Shown here: piece after piece, positions 23,781 to 35,850 of the stretch | Numbering within the stretch: position 1 is the first letter of the stretch | How the letters are laid out: every line of letters begins with the position of its first letter | Source of the DNA: Cymbidium sinense | Lineage: Eukaryota > Streptophyta > Magnoliopsida > Asparagales > Orchidaceae | NCBI GenBank assembly: GCA_021442155.1 | Contig: CM038215.1 | Span: 276,260,413-276,324,412 of the forward strand | Reading direction: 5' to 3' | DNA length: 64,000 nt | The notes under the pieces: generated by a model | Told to the model about the DNA's origin: nothing | The model's input: the letters and a program-made list of their open reading frames with translations, nothing else | Database searches by the model: none | Program-made: the position numbers and the translations under genes

Positions 23781-26700
23781 AAAATGAACTCCAAAACACA
23801 TGAAATTTGGCCAAACCCATTTTTGAATCATTTCAAATCTTCCCAAGCCAAAATCATGGCCAAATGCCACTTTTCCCTTAGTTCAAATGGTATCCTATGA
23901 CCAAATTCACTTGGAATTTGGTCATGTCTCTCTCAAGACCATTTGGCATCCTTCCATTGGTCGACATGGGCACCAAGGGAGGTGATGAATATGACCCAAT
24001 GAGCTTGGGTCGACCATACCCAAGGTAGGCCAAACCGACCTCCCCATTGGCAATTGAACACTTGGAACTCCAAATGCACTCATCTAGCACATGGCCATCC
24101 ACTCTCCTTCCCTCCACTACCCAAAATGACCCATGTGGGGTGTTTATAGCTCAAACCATTCTTACAATCTTTTCCATTGATAAAAAATGGCAAAATAGCC
24201 CATCACCATCTGATCCAAGGAGGGGGAGATATACCCCCTCTCATTCCCACTCAAACCACAAGAATTCATTTCCACAAAGCTAAGAAGGTTGAGTCGAAGC
24301 TTCTCCAAGCCTTTGCAAGCCATTCCCGAGCTCCCCCATTTCTCACTCTTGATTTTCCTCAAAGCCAAAATAGGGGAGGTGAATTGAAAATCCAACTCAC
24401 TCAATTCTCCATCAAAATCAAATTAACCTTGCACACAGCATCAGTGGACTTCATCGAGCTCAATCAAGTTATTTCCCAATTCTCCAAGCCATGAGAAGCA
24501 TCACTTTGATCAAAGTTGATCTCCATTGAAGAGGAGCTTGGTAAACTGAGCAATCTACTCCAAACCAAGATCCAATTCCTTCAATAGGGCTTCATCTCTA
24601 CTAGATGAAGCTACCTCCTCCGTTGGAAGCATCGGTGATAGCTTTCAACGTGGTAATTGCTCAAAACCATAGTAATAGAAAATTTTGGTTGGTCCTTTTT
24701 GAAGGAAATTATCACCCCATCAAATCTTGACCATTAGATGTGCGTCCCCCCTCCTTCCGAAGGTGTGGGATCATTTTGATCCCAATCCGAGCTTGGGTGA
24801 GCTTGAATTGAATGGAGAGAGATGAATGATGTTCATCTCTCATCGCTCGCAAAGGAGAAGGATCACATGTCATCCATTCCACATGATTGGAATAGATAGT
24901 AGTGATTATATCACACTAGATCCCCTTTGATTTAAGCCTAAAGCATGGGATTAATCTCACCATCCGATGATCGATCGGCCCATGAGAAAGATGCCATCAA
25001 CCGATCACCGATGGATGTGACAACTAACCTATCTCGCACCAAGTGGAAAGTGCCACATCGCGCCGCATCTGCATTAGCCGCCACATGGCCTGATGGGATT
25101 AAGGATTAATTAGGCTTAATTAATTTGATTTTAATACTAAAACTTCCAAAATTCATAACTAATTGTAGAAAAAATATAAATAAATACTAATTTTAAAGAT
25201 AATTTAGAGAAGAATTATATAAAATTAAAATTAATTAATTTTAAATATTACTTTTAACTCAATTTGGGTTTTATTAGAAATATAATTAAGTTAATAGTAC
25301 CCAAATTAATTCAGGAATTAATCTCAGACTTTTTGAGGTTAATCAGTGGGATGATCTCCACCTCCCATAATTTTCATGAAATTTATTACTTGATTAATTA
25401 GGGGAATTGCTTATTTCATCCCTAATCACTCTCTTAATTAACTAAATGATTAATTAACATGTTAAACAATGGTAAATTCATTAATCAAGCTTGCTAAATC
25501 ATCATGAATAGTGAATGGACATAGGGAATGAGATTATGACTTCTTTTCCAATATTTTCTACTAAGTTCATTTCACTTGGAAAACACTTAATCAATTTGCA
25601 ATTAATTAATAACTTAATCACTTCATTAATTAGTTTAATTAATCAAACTCAAAACCAAATCATTCTATAATTTAATCATTCAATTCTTGGGTAGATTCTT
25701 AGGTGTTCAATAACCTAAGAGGATTCCAAAGAAAATTATAATCAAACTACATGTGTAGGAGGGTTATAAAAGTACTTAATTAAACCCTTTAGCTTAATTA
25801 ACCAATAATTGTGAGCCAATTGCATTAGGCCCCCTTATTTCTTAGGTGCATTACTGATTTAATTTTACATGTGGTTGCATATCATATGTTGGCTCATAGT
25901 TACTTGGCTAATTATGTTAAAGTGGTATAGGTAAGGGGTAATTAATAGATTTAATTCATACCTTAACCTAATTAGAATATAAAATCAACCTAATTGTTCT
26001 AAATTAAACCAAACCAATTCACACATGGGGGAATGGGTTAGGATTAACAAACCTTTTTCATATCTCCTAAATCAAATCAAATTCAAAGATAAAAATTTCT
26101 TTAAAGAATTTTTGATTCATTTTAAATTATCTTATTCCATATGATTGTCCTTAGGGGTTAATTTGGGTGATTGAAGTTATGTACTTACATCCCTTCATTT
26201 CTTTCCAATCATGCTAAATATTGCTTGCCACCTGAAATCATGCATTCATTTCTTTTAAAAATTAATTAAATAAAATGTTTTCTTTATGTCAAATTGCATG
26301 TGTTGGTTAAAATTAAGGATATGAGTGGCTATTATCATTATTAAATAAAAATTATCTTTTCAAAACTTATAAATCAAAGATTATATATAAAGTGATGTTA
26401 GTTATAAATATTTATAATCTTGCATGTGACGATAGCATAAGATGTGTACTATGAAGTTCTTATCTCCTATCTTAATATGGATTCACATAGGATTTGCATA
26501 TAGTTTGAAAAGAACATAACACTTGCCTAAATCTATTCATATGTATTTCTATGTTAAGACTTAGGAAGAACCTTCATACTACACATGTAAATATTACAAT
26601 CAAATCAAACATAAATCTCTTGGATGATTCTTCATCCATTTGGTTCTTACTGTACATTTACATGTATCTAAGAAAAATGGTCTATCTGACATCTTGAGGC

Positions 26701-27968
26701 TTTAAGTAGCAAGTAGGTCTTGTACCTTATGCCCTTGTAAAAAAAAACAATGGTGTCATACTCACTTATAACTTTTATACATGTGGATGTGCATTTAGCT
26801 AATGGATAAAAGAGTCCCTCTTTTCTACATAACAAAGACATGCATTCATGGAACATCCAAATTTTCAAACCACATTTCTTTGCATTCATCATCAAAGTGC
26901 TAAGATTTGCATTGCATGTATGTATGCTTAGGATTATTCATATGCATGGTATACATGGTGGAAAGAAATGAATGGGTGTGTGTTATGTGATAGCAATCCA
27001 CCCTAACTAATCTTAAGATGTCTTTCTTATTGAATAAAGCTATTTAGAGTAAATCCAAACTTAGGATTAATTAAAAAATACATAATAAATCATTCACCAA
27101 AGGAAATTCATTAATGAATCTACCTTAGAAATTCTTTAAGGTAGAAATGAAAGAGAGTTCTCCTCTCTTTTCTTCTCCTCACAACATTTAGTCATTAAGT
27201 GTAGAATCATTCAAACTAAATCAAATCACCAAATTAAAATTGACAAGTCAACTAAATCACTTAAAATGAAATCACCATCTAAGTTAAATCTCTCACACTT
27301 AGAAAATTTCAATTCTAAAACCATGCCACACAAGCCTTAAATGACACACACACATTAGGCTAAGTCACTATTTCTAGCTCTATGTTAGGGCGGTGCATGG
27401 TTTGAAGTGATTTTGCTTTGTAATATAATATTTTTAGACTGGATGTTAGGGTGTATGAGCGTAGACTGGATGGTAGGGCAATCTTAGTCTAATCATGTCT
27501 TATGTAAAGGATTGTGCTTAAGAGGCATTGTAATAAAAATATAAATGCTATTGCTATGTAGGTTGCTTATACCCCTAAGCATAATCAAAACTAGGACAGG
27601 TGGGCTTGGTTACCCATGTGTGGGTGCTAAGTCCAAATTATTCTTATAACTACTTGGGTTGTGTGGCATGTTTAGCTAACCTTTGTTTTGTAGGTTTAGT
27701 TAGATTTGATTTTCTCATTTTGATGTAAATTTTGCAATTAAGTTTTGGAGCAAGTGTTATGGGGATTAGGATGAACATTGTTCATAAGACTATGTCTTAT
27801 GTACCATGTGAGGCCTTGGAGCAAGCTACATCCCAAGATAACCCAAAAGAAAGAAATGGAGCAAATCAAGATGAATGAAGGACAAGGAGTGAAGAATGGA
27901 AGATGAAGAATGAAGACCCCCATAACACTTGTCATTTCATAATTGTAATTATTCATTTGTAATCCTGT

Positions 27969-27976
27969 TATATAAG
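27969..27976 (+). promoter_or_regulatory. Element 1: candidate LTR TATA box
   Basis: TATATAAG followed by GGTAGAGCTT, matching the same place in copies A and element 2. It lies about 1.46 kb before the LTR end, which would place the R-U5 part in the last ~1.4 kb. Confidence 0.55.
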
Positions 27977-29435
27977 GGTAGAGCTTGGCTACCCATTTTC
28001 CTCTTTTGGTTGATGGGACCCACCACATCACCTCTTACTCTTTGCTAATATTATAAATTGATTGATGTTATATTTATGATTGTCCAATTAGGATGGCATG
28101 ATTTTCCTAGTTTTTAATTGCTTGATGGTTGTTGAATGGCCTAGATTAGGCTCTTAGGAAAAATAAATTTTCTATCCAATTAATCAACTCAAAATTAAAC
28201 TAAATAATTCATAACATCACCTAACGCCTAGGACATAAATCAAGATAATAAAAGATTTAGTAACCCCTTAACTAGATATTGTATGTCTCATATTATGCAT
28301 AAATCATATTTCACTCGCTAATGGAAGGCTCCCACCTTGCTAGAAAATGGCTTAACCTTTGAGAGCCATGGTGGAAACACACCCCTTCTTTCTATCTTTG
28401 GCCCATAACCAATCTTCTCATGCATTAAGCATATGAAATCCCATAGCCTATGTCAAATAAAATGTCCAAAAAATCAAAAATAAAATTTAACAAAATTATT
28501 AGATTAAGTCATGAATTCATGCCCTTCATGATCTAGTCTCTTAGGGAGTCAGTTTAAGGACTTAGTCTCCTTTCTAAATGAACAACATCCTAGCTATCTT
28601 GTAAAGCATAAGACTTGCCTACATGTATTTAAAATTGTAGGAGGAGTTAGTTGGCGGCCACCCCTAGGAGGTTGTAAGCCCAACAGTCGGGTGGTTTACT
28701 CTCTCTTGTGGAGGTATTCCATATACCCATATTTTTCTTAGATTTAGGTCATGCTCTGGACCTCGCCAAAGCTCCCTAGATTTAGGATCTAAGATTGTTG
28801 TTTCCCTTTGCAGGCTATAAGCATAAATCCTCACCTCTTAGGCATTTCTACAATCTTTTATTGTATAATTGTAAGCCCTAAATTTCTAATAAAAATTCAA
28901 CTCAAACATATAATTTCCCTCAGTTTCAAAAATATAAAACCCAACCATAGAATAGTTTGGGATGCTCACTAGGTTTCCTAGTATCATGAGCATCCCCTAC
29001 TCATCTCCCTTAACTCCCTCCTCTTGCTCAATCCCTCTTGATTTTCTAAAAATAACCAATTGATTGATAGTCCTATCTTTGAAATCTTTGGAGACAATGA
29101 TCATTTACTTTAATCGAGATTATTCCTAAGGAATCTCATTCTTTAGGATGTAATTAACTATGAGGGCTTGCCTCCATAGGAAACTTAATGAACCCGATTT
29201 AAAATAAACCTTACTTTACTTTTCCATGTAAAGTAAGGGAAAGATCTCTGGTACATTCGAAGACCCATTGTCCTTCGGAGTCCTTATTGGGTGTTTAGGT
29301 CCATTGTAGGATGGTGACTTCTATCTCTTAAGATAGTACATCATTCTTCAATGTCATCATCACCTCTAATAAGTATTTGTAGATCATGTGTCCCAACCCC
29401 ACCAAACATCCAAAATAAAACACCACAAATTTTTT

Positions 29436-29455
29436 CAACTCCTGAGATGGTTCCT
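29436..29455 (+). other. Element 1: degenerate primer-binding site
   Basis: TTTTTTC-AACTCCTGAGATGGTTCC aligns with TTTTTC-TAGCGACTC... of element 2 (57,308-57,325 on the minus strand) in the same context. The tRNA-complementary core is largely lost. Confidence 0.5.
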
Positions 29456-31779
29456 CTTGCCATCTTTGGTAAATGATTGTTATCTCCAAGTATTGATATT
29501 GATTTGTATTTCATATAAGTCTAAGACTATCCTTCTTTTCTCAGGCACTTAGGTCATTTCATTTTTAAGCTAAGCTAGCCAACATCCTTTAGGTTTTAGG
29601 ACCTCACTCCATGTAGGTCTTAAAATCCCTATTAGGTCCCCCAATAGATGATAATAAAATTTAATCAAAAGAGATGACTAAAGACTTTTTTCTTACCATC
29701 TCTACGGTAAGGTGAAGTTCATTCCACAAATAAGAAAAATAAATTCTTTATAAATATATTACTTTTCAAAAGCACTTTCCAAAAAGTTCACATAATAAAA
29801 TACTTGCACAAGAACTTTTCACAAAATATATATAACTCTACCTCATCTAACAATCTTCAAGATTGTTACATGTAGGATATTTTCAAAATCAAAATAAAAA
29901 ATCATCTTTTCAAAAGCACATATTCAAAAAATCAACATCCTCATTCAATATACCCAAATTTATTGAATGAAGGTTTCATTTCAAAATCATTTCATAAAAT
30001 AGAAACTCCATTCAATATATCTTACATATGTTGAAGATTGAGTTTCTCTCCCTTTTCAAAAGCACATATTTAAAATGAACATTTTCATTCAATATACCCA
30101 AATTTATTGAATGAAGGTTTCATTTCCAAATAAAATCATGTCATAAAATAGAAACTCCATTCAATATATCTTACATATGTTGAAGTTGGAATTTCTTTCC
30201 TTTTCAAAAGCACAAAAATTGAAGATAAGCATCTTCATTCAATATATCTAAATTTGTTGAATAGAGATTTCATTTCCAAATAAAATCACACCATTTGAAA
30301 CTCCACTCAACACATTCCACATGTGTTAAGTTGGAATTTCCTTCTTTTCAAAAGCAATAATCACACACAAAAAATTTCATCTTTAAAAAATAAAGTATGA
30401 TTGACTTCCATTTTTCATACCCAAATTTGCTAAATGGAGATCTCATTTGCAAAGAATCATAAAAATTAAAATACATTAGAATTCCAATTGACATACCCAA
30501 ATTTGGCAAATGAGAGTTTTATTTTTCAAAAGAAAATTGAAAATAAATTGGATACTATTTAACACACCATATTTGTTAAATGGAAAACCCCCCTTTTTCA
30601 AAATGAATTTGGACTTTACTTAGCATACACAAATTTGCTAAGTGAAGATCCCTTTCTTAAAAAAACCAAAACAAAAATCAAACACATTTGGACTTTATTT
30701 AGCATACACAAATTTGCTAAGTAAAGATCCCATTTTCAAATATCAAAACAAAATTCAAAACACATTTGAGCTTTATTTAGCATATACAAATTTTATAGGT
30801 AAAGATCCCATTTTCAAAATCAAAACAAAAATTAGATTTGGGCCTTATTTAGCATACACAAATTTGCTAAGTAAAGATTCCATTTCTAAATTCACACATG
30901 ATATACATCATGGGCAAAATGCAAAACAAAATTGTTTTCAAACATCTTATCTAGCATACCCAAATTTGCTAAGTGAGTAATCCCAAAATCAAATCTAACA
31001 ATAAAATCAAATGACCCTATTTAACATACTCAAATTTGTTAAATAAAAGGTCCCCAAACATAAAAGTTGAATTCAAATATGAACCAATGGAAGCATCAAG
31101 TCTCTCCAAAATATTTTGAACCCATTCAACATACACGAATTTGTTGAATGTGGGTTCTAAACTTAAATAAACTCAAAATCTCTCCTCCAATTTATTCAAA
31201 ATATCTCCTAAATTCAATGAGCCCCACTTAACATATTCAAATTGTTGAGTGTGTGTTCAAACTTTAAATCAAATCTAAAAAATCAGCAAGAATACCAAGA
31301 TAAAAAATATGATTTGAGTTTCTTTCCAATAATTGTAGAGTTCCGCTTAGTCTCGTTAGCTTTTCCCAAGATAGTGCAAATGGATTCTCAAAAGTATGTT
31401 TTCACCTTTCTCCTTTGGGATGGATTTGGCCTTGATCGCCAGCCTCCCCAAACTAATTTTCTCATCCGATACACTTTGGCCAAGGATTCGAGAGGCTGAT
31501 CACTTGTGAGGGGAAACCCTCACCACTACCAAGAATGTGGTGGCTAGGTAAGCTAGTCATCCATATTGAGATGCCCGATTTTGAATTTCTCTCATCAAGA
31601 GGAAGTGGAAGTTACACTATAGTTCTAGTCTGCATACAACAGTTGTTCTGCCACTACCCTGCAAGCTAGTACCCACTCATTGGCTTCCTCTAAGGGAAGG
31701 CTATCCTGGCTTTAGGGATAGTCTCTACCTTTGAGGTAGGGTCTAGCTTATTGCTACCAAGCTAACCTAGCATCACAAT
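29456..31779 (+). mobile_element. Element 1: untranslated leader
   Basis: This lies between the primer-binding site and the first coding-like sequence. It begins with LTR-proximal sequence matching element 2 near 57,120-57,300 (for example TCTAAGACTAT, CAGCTAGCTTAGC-like blocks), then carries the hairpin array. The last ~480 bp (31,300-31,779) hold no recognised gene. An open frame of 112 codons at 30,642-30,980 only reads through the repeat units, repeating AYTNLLSKD, and is judged an artefact of periodicity. Confidence 0.65.
29941..31260. repeat. Element 1: array of about 17 imperfect palindromes in the leader
   Basis: Units recur every ~60-105 bp and have the form arm-TAC(C/A)CAAATT-arm. 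Arms pair perfectly in many units yet differ between units: TTCATTCAATA/TATTGAATGAA (30,084-30,094 with 30,105-30,115), ATTTAACA/TGTTAAAT (30,557 with 30,574), ACTTAGCA/TGCTAAGT (30,618 with 30,636), TATTTAACA/TGTTAAATA (31,018 with 31,037), CATTCAACA/TGTTGAATG (31,123 with 31,142). The loop is conserved while the arms covary, and a downstream GAGATTTC/AAGATCCC-like phrase with (T)TTTCAAAA spacers separates units. Some units extend to outer arms, such as AGAAACTC/GAGTTTCT (30,001-30,047). Confidence 0.85.
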
Positions 31780-33300
31780 ATGAGTAAGATCAAGGCATCA
31801 TGTGTCATTGCCAAGGAGATGGAGACATTCTCTCACATTGCAAGAGAGGAGTCACCAAGGGTAGTTTCTTTTGCTTACTCGAATAAGTTCCACCTCTTTT
31901 CGCCTAAAGGGGAGAAAGATGTCAAGAGGATAATAGTGTCACCTCCACCTCCAGTTCATTATGAGGCACCTATCAAAGATAGGAGGAGATCATATGATGG
32001 CCTTAAGGCAGTTTTACACCAAGTTGGCAGGGCTTATGGACGATCAGAGTCCAATGCCTAGTCTGATCTATACTCAGTTATCACTCGCAGTGTTGGTGAG
32101 TAGATCCGATAGGAGAGGGCCAGAGAGGCTTGAGTATTAGTGCACATTACTAACAGAGAAAGGTGAAGATATGCTAGGTAGGCAGTGACCTCCGCCATCA
32201 TAGATTTCCTTGATTGGCACACTACCCATGCCGGTCACACTGATAGTATTGTATTGATCGGTACAACCCATCATGGGAGGAGAGCCCCAGTATAGAGAGA
32301 GTCAGTGTTATCTCCATCACGCTCTACCGTCTACCATGCAAGTTTAATATTTCTATAGTTCCATCCAAAGCCATGAGAGCAAAGATCAAGAGAGAAGAAA
32401 CCACGGTGATCCAACTATGGCCAAGGGATCCCGCTTCATCTATGATGCCGACTTAGGTGAGGGTGATCTCTCTTCTCACCTACTTTAGTTGTGGTGAAGA
32501 GGAAGTGGTGACCTCAGCATAAGTTGTGCCATCATACCACCACCCCAGATCATAGATATAGCGAAGAGGAGAAAGAGAGCTGTTGTCCCCATAGCGATAG
32601 ATCCCCTCATGGGCAGTACTCCATCCATAACAGTTGACAACCATGAGCACGTGCCCTCCAGTGAGTATAGCCCTCACAACACTTCAATAGCAGGGGAGGT
32701 CAAGTGTATCTCTATTCATGAGCATGATCCCACCACTGGTCAGCCATGAGCATTTATGCTTGCATAGTTAGACTCCTTGGATGATATTGTGGCACAATAT
32801 CTTACTAAAAAGAAAGAAATCTAGGTATGATTGGTCGACCTCAAAGAGGAGAAGGTTAGCTTTGACCCCAATGAAGATGATTTGTTGGAAGACTCAACAG
32901 AGGTGCATATGATGGATACTAGAGGTTCTCTCCTTCGAGATCACCAGAATTTGAAAGGAGTTGTTGTCAAACAAGATGATACAGCCTATTCGACTGAACA
33001 CCTCCTTCAACAACTCAAACAAAAAGATGAGTAGATTGATAAAATGGGATAGAGACTTGAAGATTTGCTAGTGGTAGTTCTAGTGCTTCAGAATCAAGCT
33101 CCAGTAGTACATCCAACCATTGTGGAGACTGGTCAGCCTGAGTTGTTGCATGTCCTGGATCAACCCAAGAGTTCCTCCAAGAGCAAGATTAACTTATATA
33201 TAAGAAGGTAGTGGATAGTACCTCCATACAAAAAAAGATATCAAACTCTTGGTTGAACAACAAGTGAAAGAAGCGCAGCAAGAGGTGGTTCATTAGTTTC
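31780..33300 (+). pseudogene. Element 1: ORF1-like or extended N-terminal gag region, broken
   Basis: Coding-like sequence matching the minus strand of element 2 at about 53,340-54,700. Open pieces are 31,780-32,061 (starting MSKIKASCVIAKEME) and 32,831-33,034 (acidic and glutamine-rich, ending LLQQLKQKDE, plausibly coiled-coil), with the frame continuing after a stop as LEDLLVVV. Ogre-type elements carry an extra ORF1 before gag; this could be that ORF or a long N-terminal part of gag. No known domain is recognised. At least several stops and frameshifts separate the pieces. Confidence 0.55.
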
Positions 33301-34300
33301 AAAGGGTAGACCCTACCCAGAGGAATTCGATGATATCCAATATCCTAAGGGTTTTGTGCCTCCTTCTTTCAAAAGCATTGATGGTAGCAAGAACCCTCGA
33401 CAACATATAGTGCACTTTAGGGCCAACTATTTCAAGACTAGTGCGCATTATTGTTATCTCTTTGTCAGTTTAGCATAGCTTCTGATTGGTATGCTGAACT
33501 CCCCAATGATTCAGTAAAGTCTTTTATTGAGTTGGAGTAACTCTTTATTAAGAGTTTTGCTAGAGCTCAACAAAGGATAACTATGGGCGATCTCATTGTA
33601 GAATAACAACACTCCGGTGAGTCCCTCATTGATTATATTCTTGGATGGAGAAATTTAAGCATGAAATGCGAACCACAACTATCTGAACAACATACTATTG
33701 AAATTTTTTTATTAAAGAATATTCATGACCCGGTCACCTTCATTCTTAAAGGTTTCATCATTAAGACATTTGAGAAGCTAATCAACAAGGTGGATAGTCT
33801 ACAAGGAGAGGCCAAATAGTTACCTTTTCAAGATCAATCATTAAAGCCAAAGCTGCAGAAAGCTTACGAAAAGAAGCCAGGGATAGTAGCAATATTGGAT
33901 AAAGGGAAGCAACCGGCCAGAGATCAGTATGAGAGACCTCGAGCTCAACAGCCTTCGCTTCCACCTCCTTTACCACCGCCATCTTATTGACCACCATAGC
34001 AGCCTCCATGGCCTTCACCGCCTCCTCCTCAGCCATACTCTGTGAGATACATACCCACCCCTGTAGCTATCATCCACCTACTCTTTTGGATAAATTAAAT
34101 AAAACTTATTCATTTAAGAGGAGGTAGTCGAAAATCTTTAAGAACCTCTTAAATAAACTTGATTTTCAACCACGAGCTTAGAAGAGAGAAGTGGGCAAGA
34201 GTAATGATCCTAACTTTTTCCCTACCACCCATGCTAGGCCATGTTTTGGAGGATTGCTTTATATTTAAGGACTCTTGAGTATACAAGGTGCCATAGTTAT
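33301..34300 (+). pseudogene. Element 1: gag (capsid) domain, broken
   Basis: Translation in patches gives the Ty3/gypsy retrotransposon gag domain: PKGFVPPSFKSIDGSKNPRQH near 33,340, then a region with a displaced WY, SGESLIDYI near 33,615, LSMKCEPQLSEQ near 33,655, and LLKNIHDPVTFILKGF near 33,705-33,765, ending with LINKVDSLQGE. A proline-rich stretch follows (33,950-34,050), and a zinc-knuckle remnant near 34,219-34,273 keeps GHVLEDCFIFKD. Gag would build the virus-like particle in the cytoplasm. Stops and single-base shifts occur in every part, so no product is expected. Confidence 0.8.
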
Positions 34301-35436
34301 CCCTAAGGAATACCTAGTGGAACAACCATCCAATTCTATAAGGGTAATCCTTGGGGATACCTGTGATCCTCTCAAAATGAAAGAAGGTTCGGATATCTCT
34401 TTATCATGAATCTCTAAAAGATTATTTTTAAATCTAGAAACTTTTCTTATAGGTGCATGAGGCAGCTCAAACCTCCAATATCAAGGAAGGTTCACAAGTT
34501 TCCAAAGACAACTTGGGGAAAGTAGGAGCTCAACACCAATAACAGCAGTATATACTTTCCCGGGATAGCCAAGTAGTGTAACCACCTACTGAGTCCAGCC
34601 TCCATTCCACCGTTGTAGCTACTACTTCAACCAAAATTCCTACTTCAGCTAGTTCTTCTTCTAGTAGACATCTTGTATCAACGGATGATGGCATCAAATC
34701 CTTCACCCCACTTACTTTACTAGATTTCTACTATATACCTCCTTTAAAATCTAAGAAATAGAGGAATAAAGCTAGTTTGAATTACATCTGTGCCACTTCT
34801 GATGGGTTATCTGAGTATACTCTTTTAGAAAACTCTTCAAGTCTTGATAATTATAACAACTCTGATCATCCTCTTTCTAATTCAGAAATGAACTTTCCTT
34901 TTGAATGATATGGGTTCACCTCTTGAGATAGACTTGGAATCATCTGATTCCAAGGGTCCTATAGGAGAAGTTGTAGGTATGCCTGATGAGTAGGTAAAAC
35001 CTTCCACTAAATAACCATAAGAGGTTACCAAAGTTAACCACCATAGTGGAAAGGTTCTACCTCCTAGGGAAGCACCTCAAGATAAGGGAAAATAAGTCAT
35101 TAGTACCAATGAGCAAGAAGCCCCACCACAAGATGCTCCACCTATGGATATGCTTATGGAGGATCAGCCCAAGGTTTTCTACAATCTCCTCACTCACCTA
35201 AGAAAGTTTCCAGCTAAACTAAGCATATATGATGCCCTTGTCATATCTAAAGAGATGAGGGAATCATTAATCAAGGCCCTTCTTGATCTAGAAATATGTT
35301 TAAGCACATTATTGGAGAGGAGGCACATTATTCAAGAGAAGCCCAAGGAGTCACATTCCGATAAAGACCTTCTTCTGAGGGATATGGAGCCCAACCATCC
35401 CCTCTACATCACAAGGATATGGATTAGACTTTCTAG
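34301..35436 (+). pseudogene. Element 1: gag-protease linker
   Basis: A low-complexity linker, then an open frame at 35,144-35,461 with LLTHLRKFPAKLSIYDALVISKEMRESLIKAL; the SIYDAL...S.E.REALI.AL pattern is the conserved segment before protease in Tat-type elements. It matches element 2 at 51,189-51,662. Its role is not established. The upstream part (34,301-35,143) has stops in all frames, but patches remain similar to element 2. Confidence 0.65.
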
Positions 35437-35850
35437 GGTGTTAGTTCATCCAGGTGCATAAATGAACATTATGAGCCTAGAAACCTTGCTTATTTGAAGA
35501 TTGGCATCTCTAAACTCCGAGGAGATCAGATGATGTTGAGAGGATTCAATGAATAAGGTGAAAGGGATTTAGGTTCCATAGTGTTACCTTTGGAAATAAG
35601 CGACAGGAAGAATAAAGCCAAGTTCTATATAATTAATTTGAATACATCATTCATTACTTTGTTTGATAGGCTTTGGATATACCTAAACAAGATGATTCCA
35701 TTCTCTCTTCATTAGTACATCAAGGTTCAAAAATATGGAATCAAATACTATGTCAAAGGAGATGAAAAGCCATTCTCAATTAGAGAGCTCAAAATATATG
35801 AAGATGTGACCTACTATCTTCCTCAAAATCAAAACAACGTTTCTCATGAA
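35437..35850 (+). pseudogene. Element 1: aspartic protease domain, active site changed
   Basis: The protease start reads RVLVHPGA then a stop and MNIMSLETL. Element 2 reads RVLVDLGASVNIMSL at the same place, so the catalytic Asp of the D(S/T/L)GA motif is His here. The following LRGDQMMLRGFNE...GSIVLPLEI...KFYIINLNTSF block fits a retropepsin core. This enzyme would cut the Gag-Pol polyprotein; loss of Asp and internal stops argue against activity. Confidence 0.7.

Larger units (their letters stand above)
22098..29435 (+). mobile_element. Element 1: 5' LTR (~7.3 kb)
   Basis: The left edge is set by direct homology with the 3' LTR: TGACCTCACTTTTGGAGTGA starts at 22,098 and again at 42,389, with unrelated sequence before each. 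The right edge is set by the position of the primer-binding site in element 2 and by loss of similarity to LTR copy A. It contains a TTGACC-rich block, the ACTAGATGAAGCT phrase near 24,600, a CpG-bearing block near 24,970-25,080 and a TATA box near 27,969. Open frames of 75-105 codons here are not conserved among copies and are left uncalled. The 3' LTR does not reach the right end, so full LTR length rests on comparison of three 5' copies. Confidence 0.7.

Noticed and set aside
24177..24494. 105-codon open frame in the element 1 LTR
   Set aside because: It lies in non-coding LTR and is not conserved in copy A or element 2.
27738..28031. 97-codon minus-strand open frame in the element 1 LTR
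   Set aside because: It spans the conserved TATA region and is not open in the other copies.
30642..30980. 112-codon open frame with repeated AYTNLLSKD-type units in the leader
   Set aside because: It only reads through the hairpin repeat, whose units happen to stay in frame; element 2 gives a similar chance frame on its sense strand, and no domain is present.
29941..31260. Possible CRISPR array (regular palindromic repeats with spacers)
   Set aside because: Repeats are diverged, the spacers are similar A-rich sequence rather than unique, and the context is a plant retrotransposon leader without cas genes.
31780..33300. Envelope-like gene or host gene upstream of gag
   Set aside because: It lies before gag, matches the equivalent region of element 2, and shows no membrane segment or known domain; an ORF1 or gag N-terminus is simpler.
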